Assembly (NCBI GenBank): GCA_002633005.1
Contig: NMRA01000019.1
Coordinates: 874,099-938,098 of the forward strand
DNA: 64,000 nucleotides
From: Phoronis australis
Lineage: Eukaryota > Phoronida > Phoronidae
Direction: 5' to 3'
A program made the translations under genes and the position numbers. The notes under the pieces are model-generated. The model was not told where the DNA came from and ran no database searches. It worked only from the letters and a program-made list of their open reading frames with translations. Positions 1-13,231 of this stretch are shown here, one piece after another. The stretch's first letter is position 1. Every line of letters starts with the position of its first letter.

Positions 1-682
1 TACTACGACTCTGCAGCCAAAAATGTTTGGAGGCGGGAGTGGCGGACGAGCTAAGACAGACGCACGCTTCCGGAGGTGGTACCGTTTTTTTTTTAGTCCT
101 CTCGATTTTCGTCGGCAAAAGGTCCACGCCGACTTTTTCAAGGCTGCTGCGCGCATGTTTCGGGCCGTAAAAATTTCCGCGTTTTTCGCCATTTGTCATT
201 CCAAGCCATGCACTTACAGATCCCATGTAATGAGGACGGCAAACATCCACTGCTGTGCAGTGGGGTGTACTTATGGAAAAAGTCACAACTCTTGAAATAT
301 TCATGAATGAAGGACATCATGTTCCATATTCCATACATTTCCATTCTGTGAAGACTAGAATCCGTGTCAGTGATGTCAATGGCTGTGGCAGAAGAAGCGG
401 GAGAGTTTTTATCCCTGATCATCGTCGAAAACTTCAAACAGATTTAGCAACTTAACCTAATCATACATTGAGCGGGTTAATATGGGATTTGCTCCTCTAT
501 TTATAGATTAATGAACCACAACAACTCGTTAGTTTGTAGCTAAATAAAGTCAATTTACATTCAAACGTTAAGAAAAGGCCACTTAAAATGTTGAAAAGAT
601 TTACTCTGTGCTGCCCAATTTGCCAGCAAAATTTTGTTTTGTCGATTTGGAATTTGGGAAACTTTACTTCAAAACTTTTCAG
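1..682. other. Upstream intronic/non-coding sequence of FAM136A
   Basis: I find no exon here that matches the earlier part of FAM136A, so those exons should lie upstream of the window. The first 200 bases are richer in G and C than the rest. The short open frames here look like chance. The stretch ends in the splice acceptor of the FAM136A exon (AG at 681-682). Confidence 0.5.
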
Positions 683-892
683 AACCGTTTACAGCGGTGT
701 GCTATGGACTGTCAAGACAGTGCACGAGACAAGATAAGCCCAGGGACCAGTGAGGCTGACGTATCCAAAGTGAAGGCTGAGATGGAGAAGTGCGTATGTA
801 AATGTGCGGATAAACACATTGACATGTTGCCGGGCATGATGAAGAGAATGACGGAGGTGTTGAAGCAGGGAAACTATGGAGCAGCGTCATGA
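683..892 (+). CDS. fam136a: FAM136A, last coding exon (partial gene)
   Basis: This is the C-terminal 69 residues of a FAM136A homologue, a small protein reported in mitochondria. The exon starts after a pyrimidine-rich acceptor ending at 682; its first codon is AAC and it ends at TGA 890-892. The sequence NRLQRCAMDCQD matches the human DRLARCTMHCND segment, and the following KCVCKCADKHIDMLP matches human SCVTKCVDDHMHLIP. The two CX3C motifs (CAMDC and CVCKC) are those of the family and fit oxidative import into the intermembrane space (inference from the motif). An open frame runs back to 608, but that part is intron. The N-terminal half lies outside the window. The gene is convergent with MED28. 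Confidence 0.88.
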   Translation, partial: NRLQRCAMDCQDSARDKISPGTSEADVSKVKAEMEKCVCKCADKHIDMLPGMMKRMTEVLKQGNYGAAS

Positions 893-2710
893 CGTACTCG
901 ACTGCTTAGTCCTGTACTCGGATATAATTTAGATTGTAATCATGTCATAATGTGATCACAAAATATTTGTTTTTGTTAATTTAAATTGTAAATGGCACTT
1001 TGAATGAGTTTGAGTTTTCTGTTCTTCTGAAATTGCGTTTGTTATGCTGTGTTTTCAGTGCTTTAGATACGAATTATGCGATTCTCTTTTTCTGTGTTAT
1101 TTTGTGGTTAACCTCAGAGCTATGGCATATCTACACACTATGTTGAGATTACAATGTAAGGCTTCAATATGACTCACTATTATGGAGTACGGAGTAGTGG
1201 ATTGACAGATGAGGGAATGATATTGAATGTGAACGACGAAAGCAGTTCACAGGTTTTCATTGTCAGGATCTTTTCGGATTAAAAGTCTGATGAAAATTCA
1301 AGGATTTTGGCTTGTTCATCGGGGATTCGTGAACAATTCAGGTGGTCGTGAGCCCAGACGAACACTCTAACAAATTGGGAAGAATTAAAACTTAGCAGAC
1401 TACTTTGGAGGGTAGGAGGTTACTGGAAACTACACAGCCGGACTGACTAGTGCTGTGAGAATGTTTTGAAAATGTTCATAACATTCGCTTGCCCTCACGA
1501 ATCACACTAATTAGTCAACTTGAATTTCTCGACTGACTAATTCTTCATAACATTATGATTACGAAGTTTGGTAATTCATGACAGGGAAATCAGGTCTAAC
1601 AAGTGATTCAGTGTTTATGTACTGGTGTTTAATACATAGGTGTTATATCTTATTGATGAGAATTGGACAGGTTACGATTGCTTTTCCTATCCGTAAGCAA
1701 AGTTTGTGCTATTCAAGGTTTGTGATTTTTAAATATTCTCATCATTCACGCGTTTGTTTACGAGTGTGATTTATTTCTGTTCGTACATGTAGTTTAGCCC
1801 TGAGTAAATGTTTGCATCGATTAGTTTCGTTATGGTTGCTGTGTCAGTGACTAATATCAGCAGGGATGTAATGTGTTGTTACCTGTAGAATTTCAGGTAC
1901 ACTTTATTGAGAAAAGAAAAGTATTTCTAGTATTAAGTTATTATGTAACTGAACTTAATCAGATGTTGGCTTATTCGGTAGAGAGCACTGTATGCAGTCC
2001 TTGGAAACTAACATGAGGATGTAGTGTTGCAGAATGTCATGCATTTTTATGTATCCACGTTAAATCATGTTGCGGTCATGAATGCTATTCTATTCTTGGT
2101 CGATGACTTTTTGACATTTTCACCTTAGTGGCACTTTTGAATTACGTTTGAGTTTGGGTCATTATGAACTAAGTTTGATGAAAGATCTTCATAAAATTTG
2201 GAAGATGTTATCCTGGAGAGAACAAAACTTGCCCAATTTTGGACAGTCGTGACTTGTGCTGTGATCATTATTAGCTCAGTTATATTCCTTTGTTTGCCAA
2301 ACCCTTAGGAAGAATCATGACAGATGATTTTCCATTGATTTGACCATGACCTCAACTGTTATAATGTCCCTTGGTGATATTTTTAGTTTTCTTTGTGGAC
2401 ATCTCAAGATCTACAAGGATTGCATTTGCCAATTTTCGTATGACTAGCGATGCACCTCGTAGTTTGCCAGTGTTGCTCACTAGTGTGGAAATGTTTGAAA
2501 AATGAGCAGGTAACAGGAATGTAGATTGTCGGTCTATGGAGAGCCTCAGCTCTTGATATATGATTTTGTCACAATGTGGTCATATAGTAATCAATTGGGA
2601 ACACCGGCACATGCGACTGTTTAATCTGTAAAATGGACAAATTATTCACTGACTGAAGGATTTTAAAGAGAGACCTAAAATAGAAAATTAAAATCCATTT
2701 TAACTGATGT
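893..2710. other. FAM136A 3' flank and intergenic DNA
   Basis: This stretch holds AT-rich sequence with no open frame I can support. The first part is presumably FAM136A 3' UTR. I see no strong AATAAA on the plus strand close to the stop codon. The right edge meets the probable poly(A) region of MED28. Confidence 0.5.
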
Positions 2711-2716
2711 TTTATT
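2711..2716 (-). terminator. Candidate MED28 poly(A) signal
   Basis: TTTATT on the plus strand reads AATAAA on the minus strand. It lies about 1.4 kb past the MED28 stop codon and would give a long 3' UTR. Transcript data would be needed to confirm use. Confidence 0.35.
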
Positions 2717-4093
2717 GTAAAGTAATTAAATTGCAAAAATACAAAGCAGGTATGACGATCACCACATTGTGGTCAATAACATACCAATGAAAACTTAAAT
2801 TACACATGACTTTCCTGTTAGCTGACAAGAATTCACATATACCAAGAAATGTCAACAAGCTAAAAGTACCACAAGTGAGAACCCAACTCTTTCACACACC
2901 GAGACTTAAAGATGCATATTAATCTCGAATTCAGCCACATTGCAAATGACTAAGTTATTGACAGGTCTGCGTATTTGGTCAAATATCAGAAACTTCAAAA
3001 TTTTAAGTCTGTAAAGTATACATTTTCAGAAAGTGGAATGCCTGTAAAATTCAATTTTTACCACTCTGCTATTAATTGGGTCACATGACCATGTTTCATG
3101 AGTAGAATTTTGCAAAAATAAAGGTACATTCATTACAAAACAATGAAATCGATAACACGACCAAATTCCATTTGATATAGATGTTCAAGACAAAATTTTA
3201 TAAATGCTGTTACAGTTTCTAAGTTATAATTTCGTTTACGTTTTATGCATAAGATTTCTTTCACGAATACGTCAAAAGTACTATTTTTGATAGCCACACG
3301 TGCAAAAGTGGAAGATTTTAAAAACAATGACTCCAAACGGCTTTTTGGAAAGCACCGCAGAAGCCCAGTTTAAGAAAGTTTTGTGAGAATCTCACCAGCC
3401 ATATCCTGAAATTAGCCAAAGTTGGACATTTTTCTAAGGTACAAGGTGAGATGTGAGTGACATACAGAGCCTTTACTGGTGGTTTCTATGGTAGAAGAAA
3501 ATATGCATACCCACTGGATATGCTCTGATGTGCTGGACTTGGCAGGCATTTCATTGTTAGGTATGTGCACTCTCCTATCGTGATGGCTAAGAACACCGTA
3601 GATGACGGAAAACTAATCACGCCTGTACCGGAAGGTTTTCAGCAAATTACATTTACCCCTGACTGAGCTATCTAAGTCATGTTACTATGTGTAAATAGGC
3701 ACCTACGGAAGCAGTTGGAGTCTTTAATACTTCCAACTCGAACAAATACTTCTGCTACATAATTGAACTTTTCTTTGAATAGCTCTTCATTCCTGAATGC
3801 CACTACTGTCCATGTATTCGAGGTCAAATCGAAACATACAGTGAGAGGAGGAAATACAGACAGGAGACCTGTTTAAGCACAAAATAGCATCTGTAAACTG
3901 ACTCTCAGATCTCTAGTTTCATGAGAAAATTGACACATAGCAATATATTTCTAGTTGACATTCACTTATTAAACAGCTAATGAATTCATAATGATCGCTG
4001 ACTTATTCAACACCTTTCACTAAATCCAGAGTTCAAAGGTCAGTAGCTTGGAAAATCTGGCTCACGGATACAGCAACACCTACACTACAGCCC

Positions 4094-7000
4094 CTACCTA
4101 ATATTTGAAGTAGTTTGCTCTAAAAATGCTAAAGGTCCTTGAGGGTATCCCTGATGCACTTGAGGTGGTGGAGGTATCTGTGGCTGTGAAACAGTTCCAT
4201 TGTAACCTGCCATAGGGGGTTGCTGTGGAAACTGCTGACCTTGACCTCCATACACATTGCCTGCTGGCTGGAATTGAGGACTCTGATTGGCTGGTTGTGA
4301 ACTCTGACCTTGCTGTTCCTGGCCACCCTGGGCGTTGCGCAGCATGACTTGCCACTGCTGGAGTTTATCATAATATTTCTGAATAAGAGCGTCCTTTCTC
4401 ATAAGTTCAACTTTAAGTTCATTTATATCCTGAAATGAATTCCGTCCACACTGTCAATGCGAGAAGGCAACATGGGTTAAACACATACGTTCAAATCAGG
4501 GCTGAGTTTTGTGGATCCAAGAATTGTACAAGTAAAGAAAGTGCGATTAAGTACTTTGCTTCTAATGCATGGCAATATATTGTGAAGAATTGCATTTTTG
4601 CGAGCGTATTGCATCTACAGAATGGGCACCAGGTCTGTTTTTTAAACACGCGTTCAAACCTGGTCCACGTTATTTTAAACACGCACTTTCAAATTGGGGA
4701 TACATATTTAAACACACACATTTAAATCATATCTGTGTTATTTAAGCAAATACCTGCTTTGAAATTAGTACACAAGAGAAATGTTCCACATGTGTCAAAA
4801 TTCTTTGGTAAAAATGTTGGAACCTACAGCATAAAATATTAATTTATTGGGTTAACTTGAAGTGAAACTCTGTGTAATTCTTTAAAGCACGTTAGCACAT
4901 TAAGTGAGCTTTTGAAGTGTTTCTTTCAAATGTGTTCAGGAAATTACACCTTCTTTGAAGTTCTCAATGTATATACTCCATTAACAAAAAACTGCATTAT
5001 ACAACGAAAACAAGCACAAGAGCACACCACCATGACGGGGAAATGGTGTTTTGTACGATTACTTTAATGCTGTAAATGCATGTATTTGAGAGCAGCGGCA
5101 GAGACAAAATGATTTAAATGGGTCAACAGTAACAAAATTAATGCTAATAGACTTACCTAAATCATAAAGAACTCTTAGACTATTCTTCAAGAACTAAAAA
5201 TTAATTTCACTAGTGTCAACCACTGAGCTAAAAGCAACAATACCAACAAATACTGAGATCATCTTGCATGTTGTGCGTTTTCGTAAAAAATGGAGAAAAT
5301 TGAAGTTATTATAAAAAACGATTTTGCAGATTCTTAGACATGGATAAATGCACTTTCTTAAAACACTAAAATTTGTAATCTGATGCAAAAATAATTGTCA
5401 CAGAATTTTGAATAAGATAGTAGTCTGGGTTCAATACATCTTAAAATCAAGACAGTCATATACTGCACATGGAGTACTTCTTGATGTTTGAAAATTCATC
5501 AAATTGAAACCAAAGCCTATTTCAAAATTCCAAGACACAATTTTTGCACTTAATTAAATATCAACACTTCAATGTTTTAAAAAATATATTAAGAAACCAT
5601 ATCCCAGAAATATTTTTTGTAAAAAATTTTGATTTTTGCGAAAAATGAGGAAATCATATGTCACATGGGAAAATCTCAGTTATTACCGCTCTTTCGGAAA
5701 ACATATATTTTTATGGGGTTTAAACATGTTCAGTTAATTTTGGGATACTGAAGAATTCAGTTCTTCACATTCCGACTTGCAACTAAGGGTCGCATAACTG
5801 CCTACCTCCTTGACAACATTTTGAGGGTTGTGGTGAGAGAGAACGAGTCGTTTCTGTACAAAGAACTGATCCAGTTGGCGAGCTTTCTCAAATAAGTGCT
5901 GTATGCTCTGTTCAGCATCTGCAAAAATACACTTCATATTATTAGGTAGACAAGTGTGCTATCCATTTTTTTCAAATACTAAAAATCGTTAATGAAATTC
6001 CATTAGTGACTGCTGAATGTATTGACTCACTCCTTCCTCACGTGTGTACAAAACAGTACGTATCCAATTGGTTCTCTAACTGCGGGACTCCTGCAACTGA
6101 CAATGGTCGCCACCTAGAGGTGGTCATGCATTTCTCAACGGGCATCAACGAGTTTCTCAAAATTGGGGAACTAAAATGACTAGTGCCAACTAAGACTTCT
6201 TTAATTTTATTAGAGCCCTCGAAAGTACGAAGGTCGTCATTTGTGACCTGGACTAAATCACTCGGCTCACACACAACCTTGATGACCAAAGATAGCGCTA
6301 CTGGGCTCGATGGGCTGCCATTGGGCGATGCGACTTGGCTTGCAGGAGTTGTAACGCACACATGAGTGACTAATAAAATTGGCCAAAATTCTGGCTTGCA
6401 TTTCCAAATTTCAGGTGACATGTATGCAACGTGCAGCTTGTTACATCCAGGCCTACTTTAATATGCTCACAGCAATAAAGAGCTCATCAATATCAACAGC
6501 CTGTTCATTTAAACTTTGATTGTTGCTGGAATCATAGACTATAGTACATGGACCACCAACTCCGTATACTTTCATTGGACGAATCTGTGCTCTTACGCAT
6601 AAGCCATTACGTCATTATCCACTAGCGACACCTGGCCAAATTATCTGGTGTTATTTCGGCAAGTACGTCGTCTGCTAATCATGGTCGGATGTTGTGTGGT
6701 AGGGTGGCAGTAGCATTGCTAAAAGTACTCCCGATACCAACGGTTCTATTATTGGAAGACCGAACAGCGTTTTAATGCTGAAATAATGGACAGTAAAGTA
6801 GCTCCGAGAATTTCCTGTCACAATACACTAACCGGTAACTGCACCAGATAATTTAGGAGAGTGGTGCCTCTTCTAGGATGGTACACAAGAAAATGTCAGA
6901 GTTGCAAATCTGTTATCTATAAACTATGCTGGAATTTAGCTTATGTGACCATGGAATCATTTTGCCAACCCCCCCCCCCCCCNCCCCGTATACTTCCCCT

Positions 7001-8892
7001 AGAAGACGGTTTCATCTTATTCAAGAAAACTTACTTCCTTTGATTTCAATCATGTCGGCGTTACCCACATTTTCCTGATTTACCAAGCTCCCAAAGCAGT
7101 TCTGCAACAAAAACACAGGTAGTGAGAAACATGTAATGCCAATTACAATTTACAGGTCCAGTTCAAATCCCAGGTAAAAACTGGAGGCAATGTTATTCTT
7201 CTTGTGGCACAGGATTTAACAATAAAATAAATGGAGATTGTAGCATTTACAAGAGAACAGGTCGTCCTGCCCTATCAAAAATTGAGCACACATGTAAGAC
7301 TGCAAATTTGATTATCAGGGAAGAGCTTTGGCACTTAACATAGTAATGTAGTGGAATATTTTATTGCTTCAAACAAAAATCTCAGTTTACTACAAGAACT
7401 ACAATTACACAATGCTTGATTTCCTGCCAGGTGACACCATTTAAAAGCCCAGCGAAACATGTTTTACATCAGAAAGTGTACAAAATTGATGCAGAAGCAC
7501 AAAGTACGGTGGAAAGGAATCCAAAATGGGTCGATTCATGCTAGTAGTAGTTCACTACAACTCTGGCTGTAAAGAGTTGCATTTGTGGCTTGTTGTTAGC
7601 CGTAGTGTTCATAGCCTGCGTAACCAATTGCTCTCGCAGGAGAGGTGGGTCCTTCAAGTAATTGTCTACACCTTTTATCATTTTACGATTGTGAATGGAT
7701 ACCTGGCTAGTTTGGCTTCATTTACCAGTTTCGCTAAGTTGGGAATTGCGTTCACTTGGCATTTAGCCACTGTTAAAATACAGTAGCCAACCACGTGACA
7801 GGCCGCTTTAGCAAGCACACCAAAACCCTGACCCATTCACCTGCAAACCTCAACAAACATGTCAATATGGGCAACAGCACATCTGAACACTCAAACATCA
7901 TAGCGGCAACTTCCTAACTCTGATCTGCTGCTCTACAGGGATTCTAAGCAGGATGTGACCTAAACATCCAAGTGATGTCACTACGGTAGATGCACTACTG
8001 TGGCATTTAATATCCAGTGAAAACTGGTTCCTGACAGCCTTTTCCTGAAAAGGTGTCCATCTGCATTTAAAAAAGTTGGAAAGGTACGTTTAACAACATA
8101 ACTACTAGACTTAAGCATGTTTTACATAAAATTATTCGACATAGAAGCTTGATAAGGATCATCTTGGTCTAAAACGAACATTGACATTGAATGAATGATG
8201 AAACGTCTGACTAGATTACACATAGTGTACCTACTGGTAATTATCAAACGGACCATAAATATCGGACATTTCATAAAATCTTACTCGAACCATATTAATA
8301 TGAGAGATAAATGACACCATTTTTTGTTCTGCTGTAGTGCATTCAATGTCGGAAACTGTCTCGCTTTTTACAACATTGCCTCATTTTGATTTCACCGAGA
8401 GAGGGTGCAATTTAGACCCCCAACTGGCCCGAGTCGGCCTAAAATGGACAATCGACTAGTGCCCAATCAGCTGCCTATTATTATTATGCTTATATTCACG
8501 ACTTAGTTTAGGTCACTGTAGTCTAGTAACAGAACTATTCCAAAAAGGTAAGTTTTTAGTTCAGAAAAAGATTTACAACAATCCGTAGTCCGTAGTATTT
8601 CCAATTAAATATAATGCAAAATGTGCCAAAACGTCCGATGATTAGGTTGCTTGACAGTAAATCGCCTGCTTGTAATTATGAAATCACGCACTGCCACACT
8701 GGAGTGGAAAATGGAGTGTTCGTGTAGACCTACGGGTAGAACTAGGCTACCAGACGCCACATAAAGAAAACTAATGGTAGTTATTTATTGAAATTTGAAA
8801 TATGTAATGTTAAATGGTAAAATAAAACGTGCAGTCACCTGGAAAGCTGTTTCAAACTCCTCAACGGGGTTTTTGTTTTCCCCAGCCGCCAT
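4094..8892 (-). CDS. med28: Mediator complex subunit 28, complete, 4 exons
   Basis: MED28 is a head-module-associated subunit of Mediator, the nuclear co-activator of RNA polymerase II. Coding exons in gene order are 8839-8892, 7035-7101, 5806-5918 and 4094-4429; all have GT/AG ends and the phases join, giving 189 residues. The start MAAGENKNPVEEFETAF sits in a good context (A at -3, G at +4). Exon 2 gives NCFGSLVNQEN, matching human ACFASLVSQD. Exon 3 gives the conserved core ARQLDQFFVQKRLVLS. Exon 4 gives the helix ELMRKDALIQK and ends in PQGPLAFLEQTTSNIR, the family's closing motif. Between these last two lies a Gln/Pro-rich stretch of about 60 residues (113-173) that human MED28 nearly lacks, while the N-terminus is shorter than in human. 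The stop is TAG at 4094-4096. Confidence 0.93.
6970..6987. repeat. Poly-C tract with one unresolved base
   Basis: A run of C with an N at 6983 lies in MED28 intron 2. The N is probably a base-calling ambiguity in the homopolymer, unlike the two Ns that sit at duplication junctions. Confidence 0.8.
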
Positions 8893-10698
8893 TGTAATGA
8901 AAAGGAAGCAAATTGCGTTGTTGACAAAATCTGATTGAAGTGATTTGTGCTGCCCTCTTTTGATGATGCCTGGTGTTGCGGTAAAAACATTGTACAAAAT
9001 CGTGAGAAAAAAGCAGAGCTGGCATGATAGTTTTTATGTTTAATTGATAAAACTTCAATGAAAGAGCTCTGAGGAGGGTCACTTGGCGAAATCAAATAAA
9101 CTTTACGAGTCATTCCACGAAACAATCAAAATTTAAACAAAGTTCTTTTGTGACTTGTTGCTTGGAAACAAACAAAAAGCCCACTTTCTTATATTATATT
9201 TTCTTTGTCAAACATCAAACTGATGGAAAATATTATTTGCCACTGAAAACAGGCATTTTCGTTGATTTCTGGAGTGTAGGCCTAATCAGCCCTCAACGGC
9301 TCTACTTTTCCCATGTGATTTAAAAATGGAAAGTCGTAAAACTGCAAGAGGATTTCGGACCTCGCAACCTAGCTATAGTATAGACCAGAACGCGTGTGGT
9401 CTTGCATTGCGCCACCAGTCTTCCTACTACTACAACACCGTGCTAAGAGACATATTTGTCAGTAGTCAACAGCGTTCGCGCGCGAACATGCTTCTTTCCA
9501 TGTTTAATTCACTCTTTATATTTTGTGCATCCAGTTCGTAGCAAAAGTGTTGGGTTTACACCAGCCTTTAGTTGCCAAAAGACCAGATCCATATTTCGTA
9601 TTGGTATTAACCACTGACGCTCTGGCTTTGCAAATCTTCATGTTTGACAAGAGAGAATTACGAGTTTATGAGTGATTCACTAAGGCTTCGGTTAAAATTT
9701 ACATCATTACCAGCAGCTTCTTTTTCTTCATCGTAACTCAGCTTCTGTTTATACTTTGAAAAGGAAGTGATTTTCGTCATTACACAGTGGAGCAGACGAT
9801 AGAAACCGAGTGGTAGTGCACAGCGCTTCCGCTGGTTGCTTGGAATATCACGTGCATGTCGACCGGGAGCGGCATTCTAATTCAAAATTAGCCCGTAGTT
9901 ACCGCCGCAGGCTACGATTGCACCGGGTGTCCGAGGCGCCGGACACTTGAAATCGGGGCCGAGCCCCCTCCCACACACACGCACACTGACTAAAACTCTA
10001 CACATTACCAAACCTTGTTTAGGCCGTATATTGTTAATTACCGGAGTTAAATCATAAGCTCGATATTTCCCCCACGCTTTTGCTGCCTTATTTTTTGCGG
10101 CCGCCAAGGGTGGCCCTAAATCCGCCTTATGAAATGTATCTAGAAATAAGTCAATTAAAGAACAGTCAACTAAGCATTAAATCTCGAATAACTCTAGAAC
10201 GACAAATTGTAGCAACAAACGCCGTAATTCTGATAGCAAAGGGATCTGTACCCAAACCAAATTTCAAACAAATCGGCTAAGGCCGGGACGCCAAAAGATA
10301 CGTACAACTACCTCCGAGTGGAGAGCAGTCATCAGAAAATATCGAATAGCTCGATGACGATGTCCTAGAGAAAAACAAATGGCACTGCACCGATAGCCCG
10401 TGGAATGATCTATTCACAGTAAAAGTTAAAAGTTCCCACCGCAGCGGTAGCTCCGCAAACCAACTGAAAACACTGAAAATGGTCTCCACAACGCCATCTT
10501 ATGTCCGATTTCTAACAAGAACAGGTTTCGAGCTATTCACAATTGAATACATATATTTTGTGCAAATTTCACACTGATTGGACCCGAAATGCGACCTTAA
10601 TCGTGCGAACAAAGCCAAACAAAAAACGCACAAAAAACAAAATTTAATAAAGCAAGACTTGGAAATTTTTTTCACCATAGTTTGACGCTTTTTTATAG

Positions 10699-10841
10699 GA
10701 ACGCAAGAATTTCTCATGTACCAGAAAAGTTGCTCAATCAACCATCGCTCTCCTCGGACACCGAATCACATTCAAGTTCACCAGTGGAATATTTATCAAT
10801 CGACAATCATGCAAGGCCGAAACGAAGTTCTCCTGGTTTTG
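10699..10841 (+). CDS. Unassigned candidate exon
   Basis: A 143-base open segment lies between a pyrimidine-rich acceptor (AG at 10697-10698) and a GTATGC donor at 10842. It encodes a polar, Ser-rich segment including LLNQPSLSSDTESHSSSPVE, which looks like a disordered cytoplasmic region. It ends in phase 1, so it cannot join directly to the mucin exon at 16453, which starts in phase 0. It may belong to an alternative or unseen 5' part of that gene, or be chance. I do not recognise it. Confidence 0.25.
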
Positions 10842-11040
10842 GTATGCACCTTATCAACGGGTGGGGACAGTCCGCAGTGCTGATGCTACACGTCAGTCCC
10901 TTTCTATCGTGGGTCGTTCGGGGGAAAATGTTGCCTTTAGACACCAATGACCGAGACGTCGCTGGTGTTTTACGGCCGAAATCGTTATATCCAGTGGGGA
11001 AGTGGTTTGTAGGTTATCTCTTCCTGGTTACATGAGCTAT

Positions 11041-11097
11041 TGTGACTTTGACTAGATTTTAGCAAGGTCTAAGCGTAGGTCCTCGGGTTACTGAACG
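11041..11097. mobile_element. Partial copy of the 13.1-kb MITE family
   Basis: The segment matches the right half of the element at 13106-13231, including the motif ctagattttag and the terminal sequence close to taggtcctcgggttactgaa. The left terminus is missing. Confidence 0.55.
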
Positions 11098-11636
11098 CCG
11101 GGAGGCTGAATGAATCTCGGTGACCACGTAAAATGACATCAATTCTCTTGGTTATGTAATACTAGTGGGAGGCTCTATCCAAATCCTTTGTGTAACTACA
11201 CAATGCCTGAAACAACTTGGAACAGTCTATTGGTGCATAGGTACGCTTTGAGTAACAGTTCAGAGATTTTAAAGTAAAATATTGCATCGACACACAACTT
11301 CTGGCCTGCACAACGAACAACAATGTGTCATCAATTTTACGAAGTGTAACCGGATGGTGTATCTCATGAAGCCAGCCAGGAAATGGTGACAGTCTTTATT
11401 CAAGAATTTTGAACCACGCTACTGTAAAAGTAGTACCGTCCAAATTTCAGTAGTCAGCAAACCAATGTCCCCGTCACAAGAATCCTTTTTGACAAAGGAA
11501 TGTTCCTGTATTAGGTGTGTCCGGACTAAAGCACCCGCACCCCACGACTTCATGAATGAGAATTTGGGAAGTCTCGCGAGTCAAGGAACGTAAATGATGA
11601 AGTTTCCTTACTGGATGTAACACCACCACCTCCTTT

Positions 11637-11663
11637 ATGGCGAAAAGTCGCATAGAGCGCAAG
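11637..11663 (+). CDS. Candidate first coding exon of the mucin gene
   Basis: ATG GCG AAA AGT CGC ATA GAG CGC AAG is followed by a consensus donor GTAAGA. The exon ends in phase 0, which is the phase needed to join the open frame that starts at 16453. The join would give MAKSRIERK followed by DYGLPTKRN. The link rests only on phase and donor quality; the start context is weak at -3 (T). Confidence 0.22.
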
Positions 11664-13105
11664 GTAAGAAAAGTTATTTTTGCTTTTAATTTAAAAACCA
11701 GCTTCAAACATGTTAGACCTTTTCGATCGACAAGCCTGGCCCGCAATCACGTGGGCGGTAAAACAGGTCTACGTACACAGTGGTCTCTTAGAAATTCATT
11801 AATCCACTGACCTGTTGGTATATATTTTGCGAGCCACTTTGCCAAGTCGCTTGTACCCTTAAATCTACTCCATTTCCATCCGGCACATCGCACCTGCACC
11901 GTATTCAGTGATAATTAGTAACATGCACCATCTCAAGAACGTGAGTTGTCAATGGGTGATAGGTACCGATGTCGGTTTGCCAAAACAGTAACTTAGTCTG
12001 TTCTAGCTGTTTGTATTCATTGCTCGTGATCTGCAATCGAATGCAGAACCCACCTGCTTTTAGTCGCAGTTTTATTCTCAAGTACAGTTAATGCAGCGTT
12101 CACTGACCCTTTATTGTATCTGCATTAGACATTCCCTACATGTAGCTGCGTGCAGTATCGTTGATGTCAAACGATTAGTGGTCGACATTTGCCTAAATTT
12201 TGATGAAATTAAGAAAATGAACAACATAATACATTGGATTTACAACATTAATGCACACACATGTCTCAGTCATAGTTCTCTGTCCCTGAAGTCAACATAT
12301 GTGGCCATGTGAGGACGAAGAAGTGCAAGTATGTTTAGTTGACGGTTGATGAGTATCGCTTAAATGAAAGACGATAAAACTGCACAAGTGGACAGATAAA
12401 TGAAATATCTTGGGGCACGTGTGGTTCACTCAACGGACGCCGTTAGCAAGTGATTACAGGTGCGTGTTGAAATGCGAACCAAATATCGCTTTAATTCACA
12501 AAAGGTAGCGAGGTCATTGACCACCGAAACGATGGTGAGTGGATGAGGCAAAGATACTATATCTCACTTTGGTAACTATAACATCTTTGGATGAGGGCGA
12601 AGCCACCAGACGGCGTCGCAAGATCGGACGATCTCGTCTTCTGTCCTAGCTGTATTTGGCGTGGACGTGGTTCGATCAGCGCATGGAACCGGCTGGAAGA
12701 CGATAGTATTCTTGATTCTTTGGTAGACACGACCCTGGCTGGATGGCAACAGCATCGTTGGCTTTTTGCGTAGTTTGTGACTTACGTGAAGCAAGCTTAG
12801 TGGCAACAGCTTTCATGCTTGTCGTAGGTTGTCTTTGTACTGCCCCGTCCGGACAGTTTGACCACCGAAACGTACATGTATGCTTGGCGTAATTTATAGG
12901 TAACTGAATACCATCGGAAACCTCAATTGCGGTTATTCAAAAGGTGTTTTAAGTATAAATTGTCAACCAAATGTTTAACATCCTGATGAGTTCAAACGCA
13001 TTATGCCCAAGAAAGTTTTAAAATATTTAGAAATATACCCAGGCATTTTAATCACATGATTGCTTTTTTGATAATAATAACCATAGAACTCTAGCCTTGT
13101 CTCCG

Positions 13106-13231
13106 GTTCAGTAACGCTAGGACCTCGCTAAAAAGCAAGAATTCTGGAGATTACGTGAGACATTGCCGTGTATTTTAAGTGAGAACTTGAGACTTTGGCT
13201 AGATTTTCGTTAGGTCCTAGCGTTACTGAAC
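13106..13231. mobile_element. MITE with perfect 20-bp terminal inverted repeats
   Basis: The ends are GTTCAGTAACGCTAGGACCT (13106-13125) and its exact reverse complement (13212-13231). The 126-bp element has no coding capacity. A diverged copy in the opposite orientation lies at 14512-14646 and a half copy at 11041-11097. I did not find a clear target-site duplication. Confidence 0.85.

Noticed and set aside
6038-6421. 127-residue minus-strand open frame in MED28 intron 2
   Set aside because: No family match, no splice signals needed for MED28, and ordinary intronic composition. Exons 2 and 3 join in phase without it.
9326-9541. Plus-strand ATG frame starting MESRKTARGF as a first mucin exon
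   Set aside because: No donor in the frame gives the phase required by the next candidate exons.
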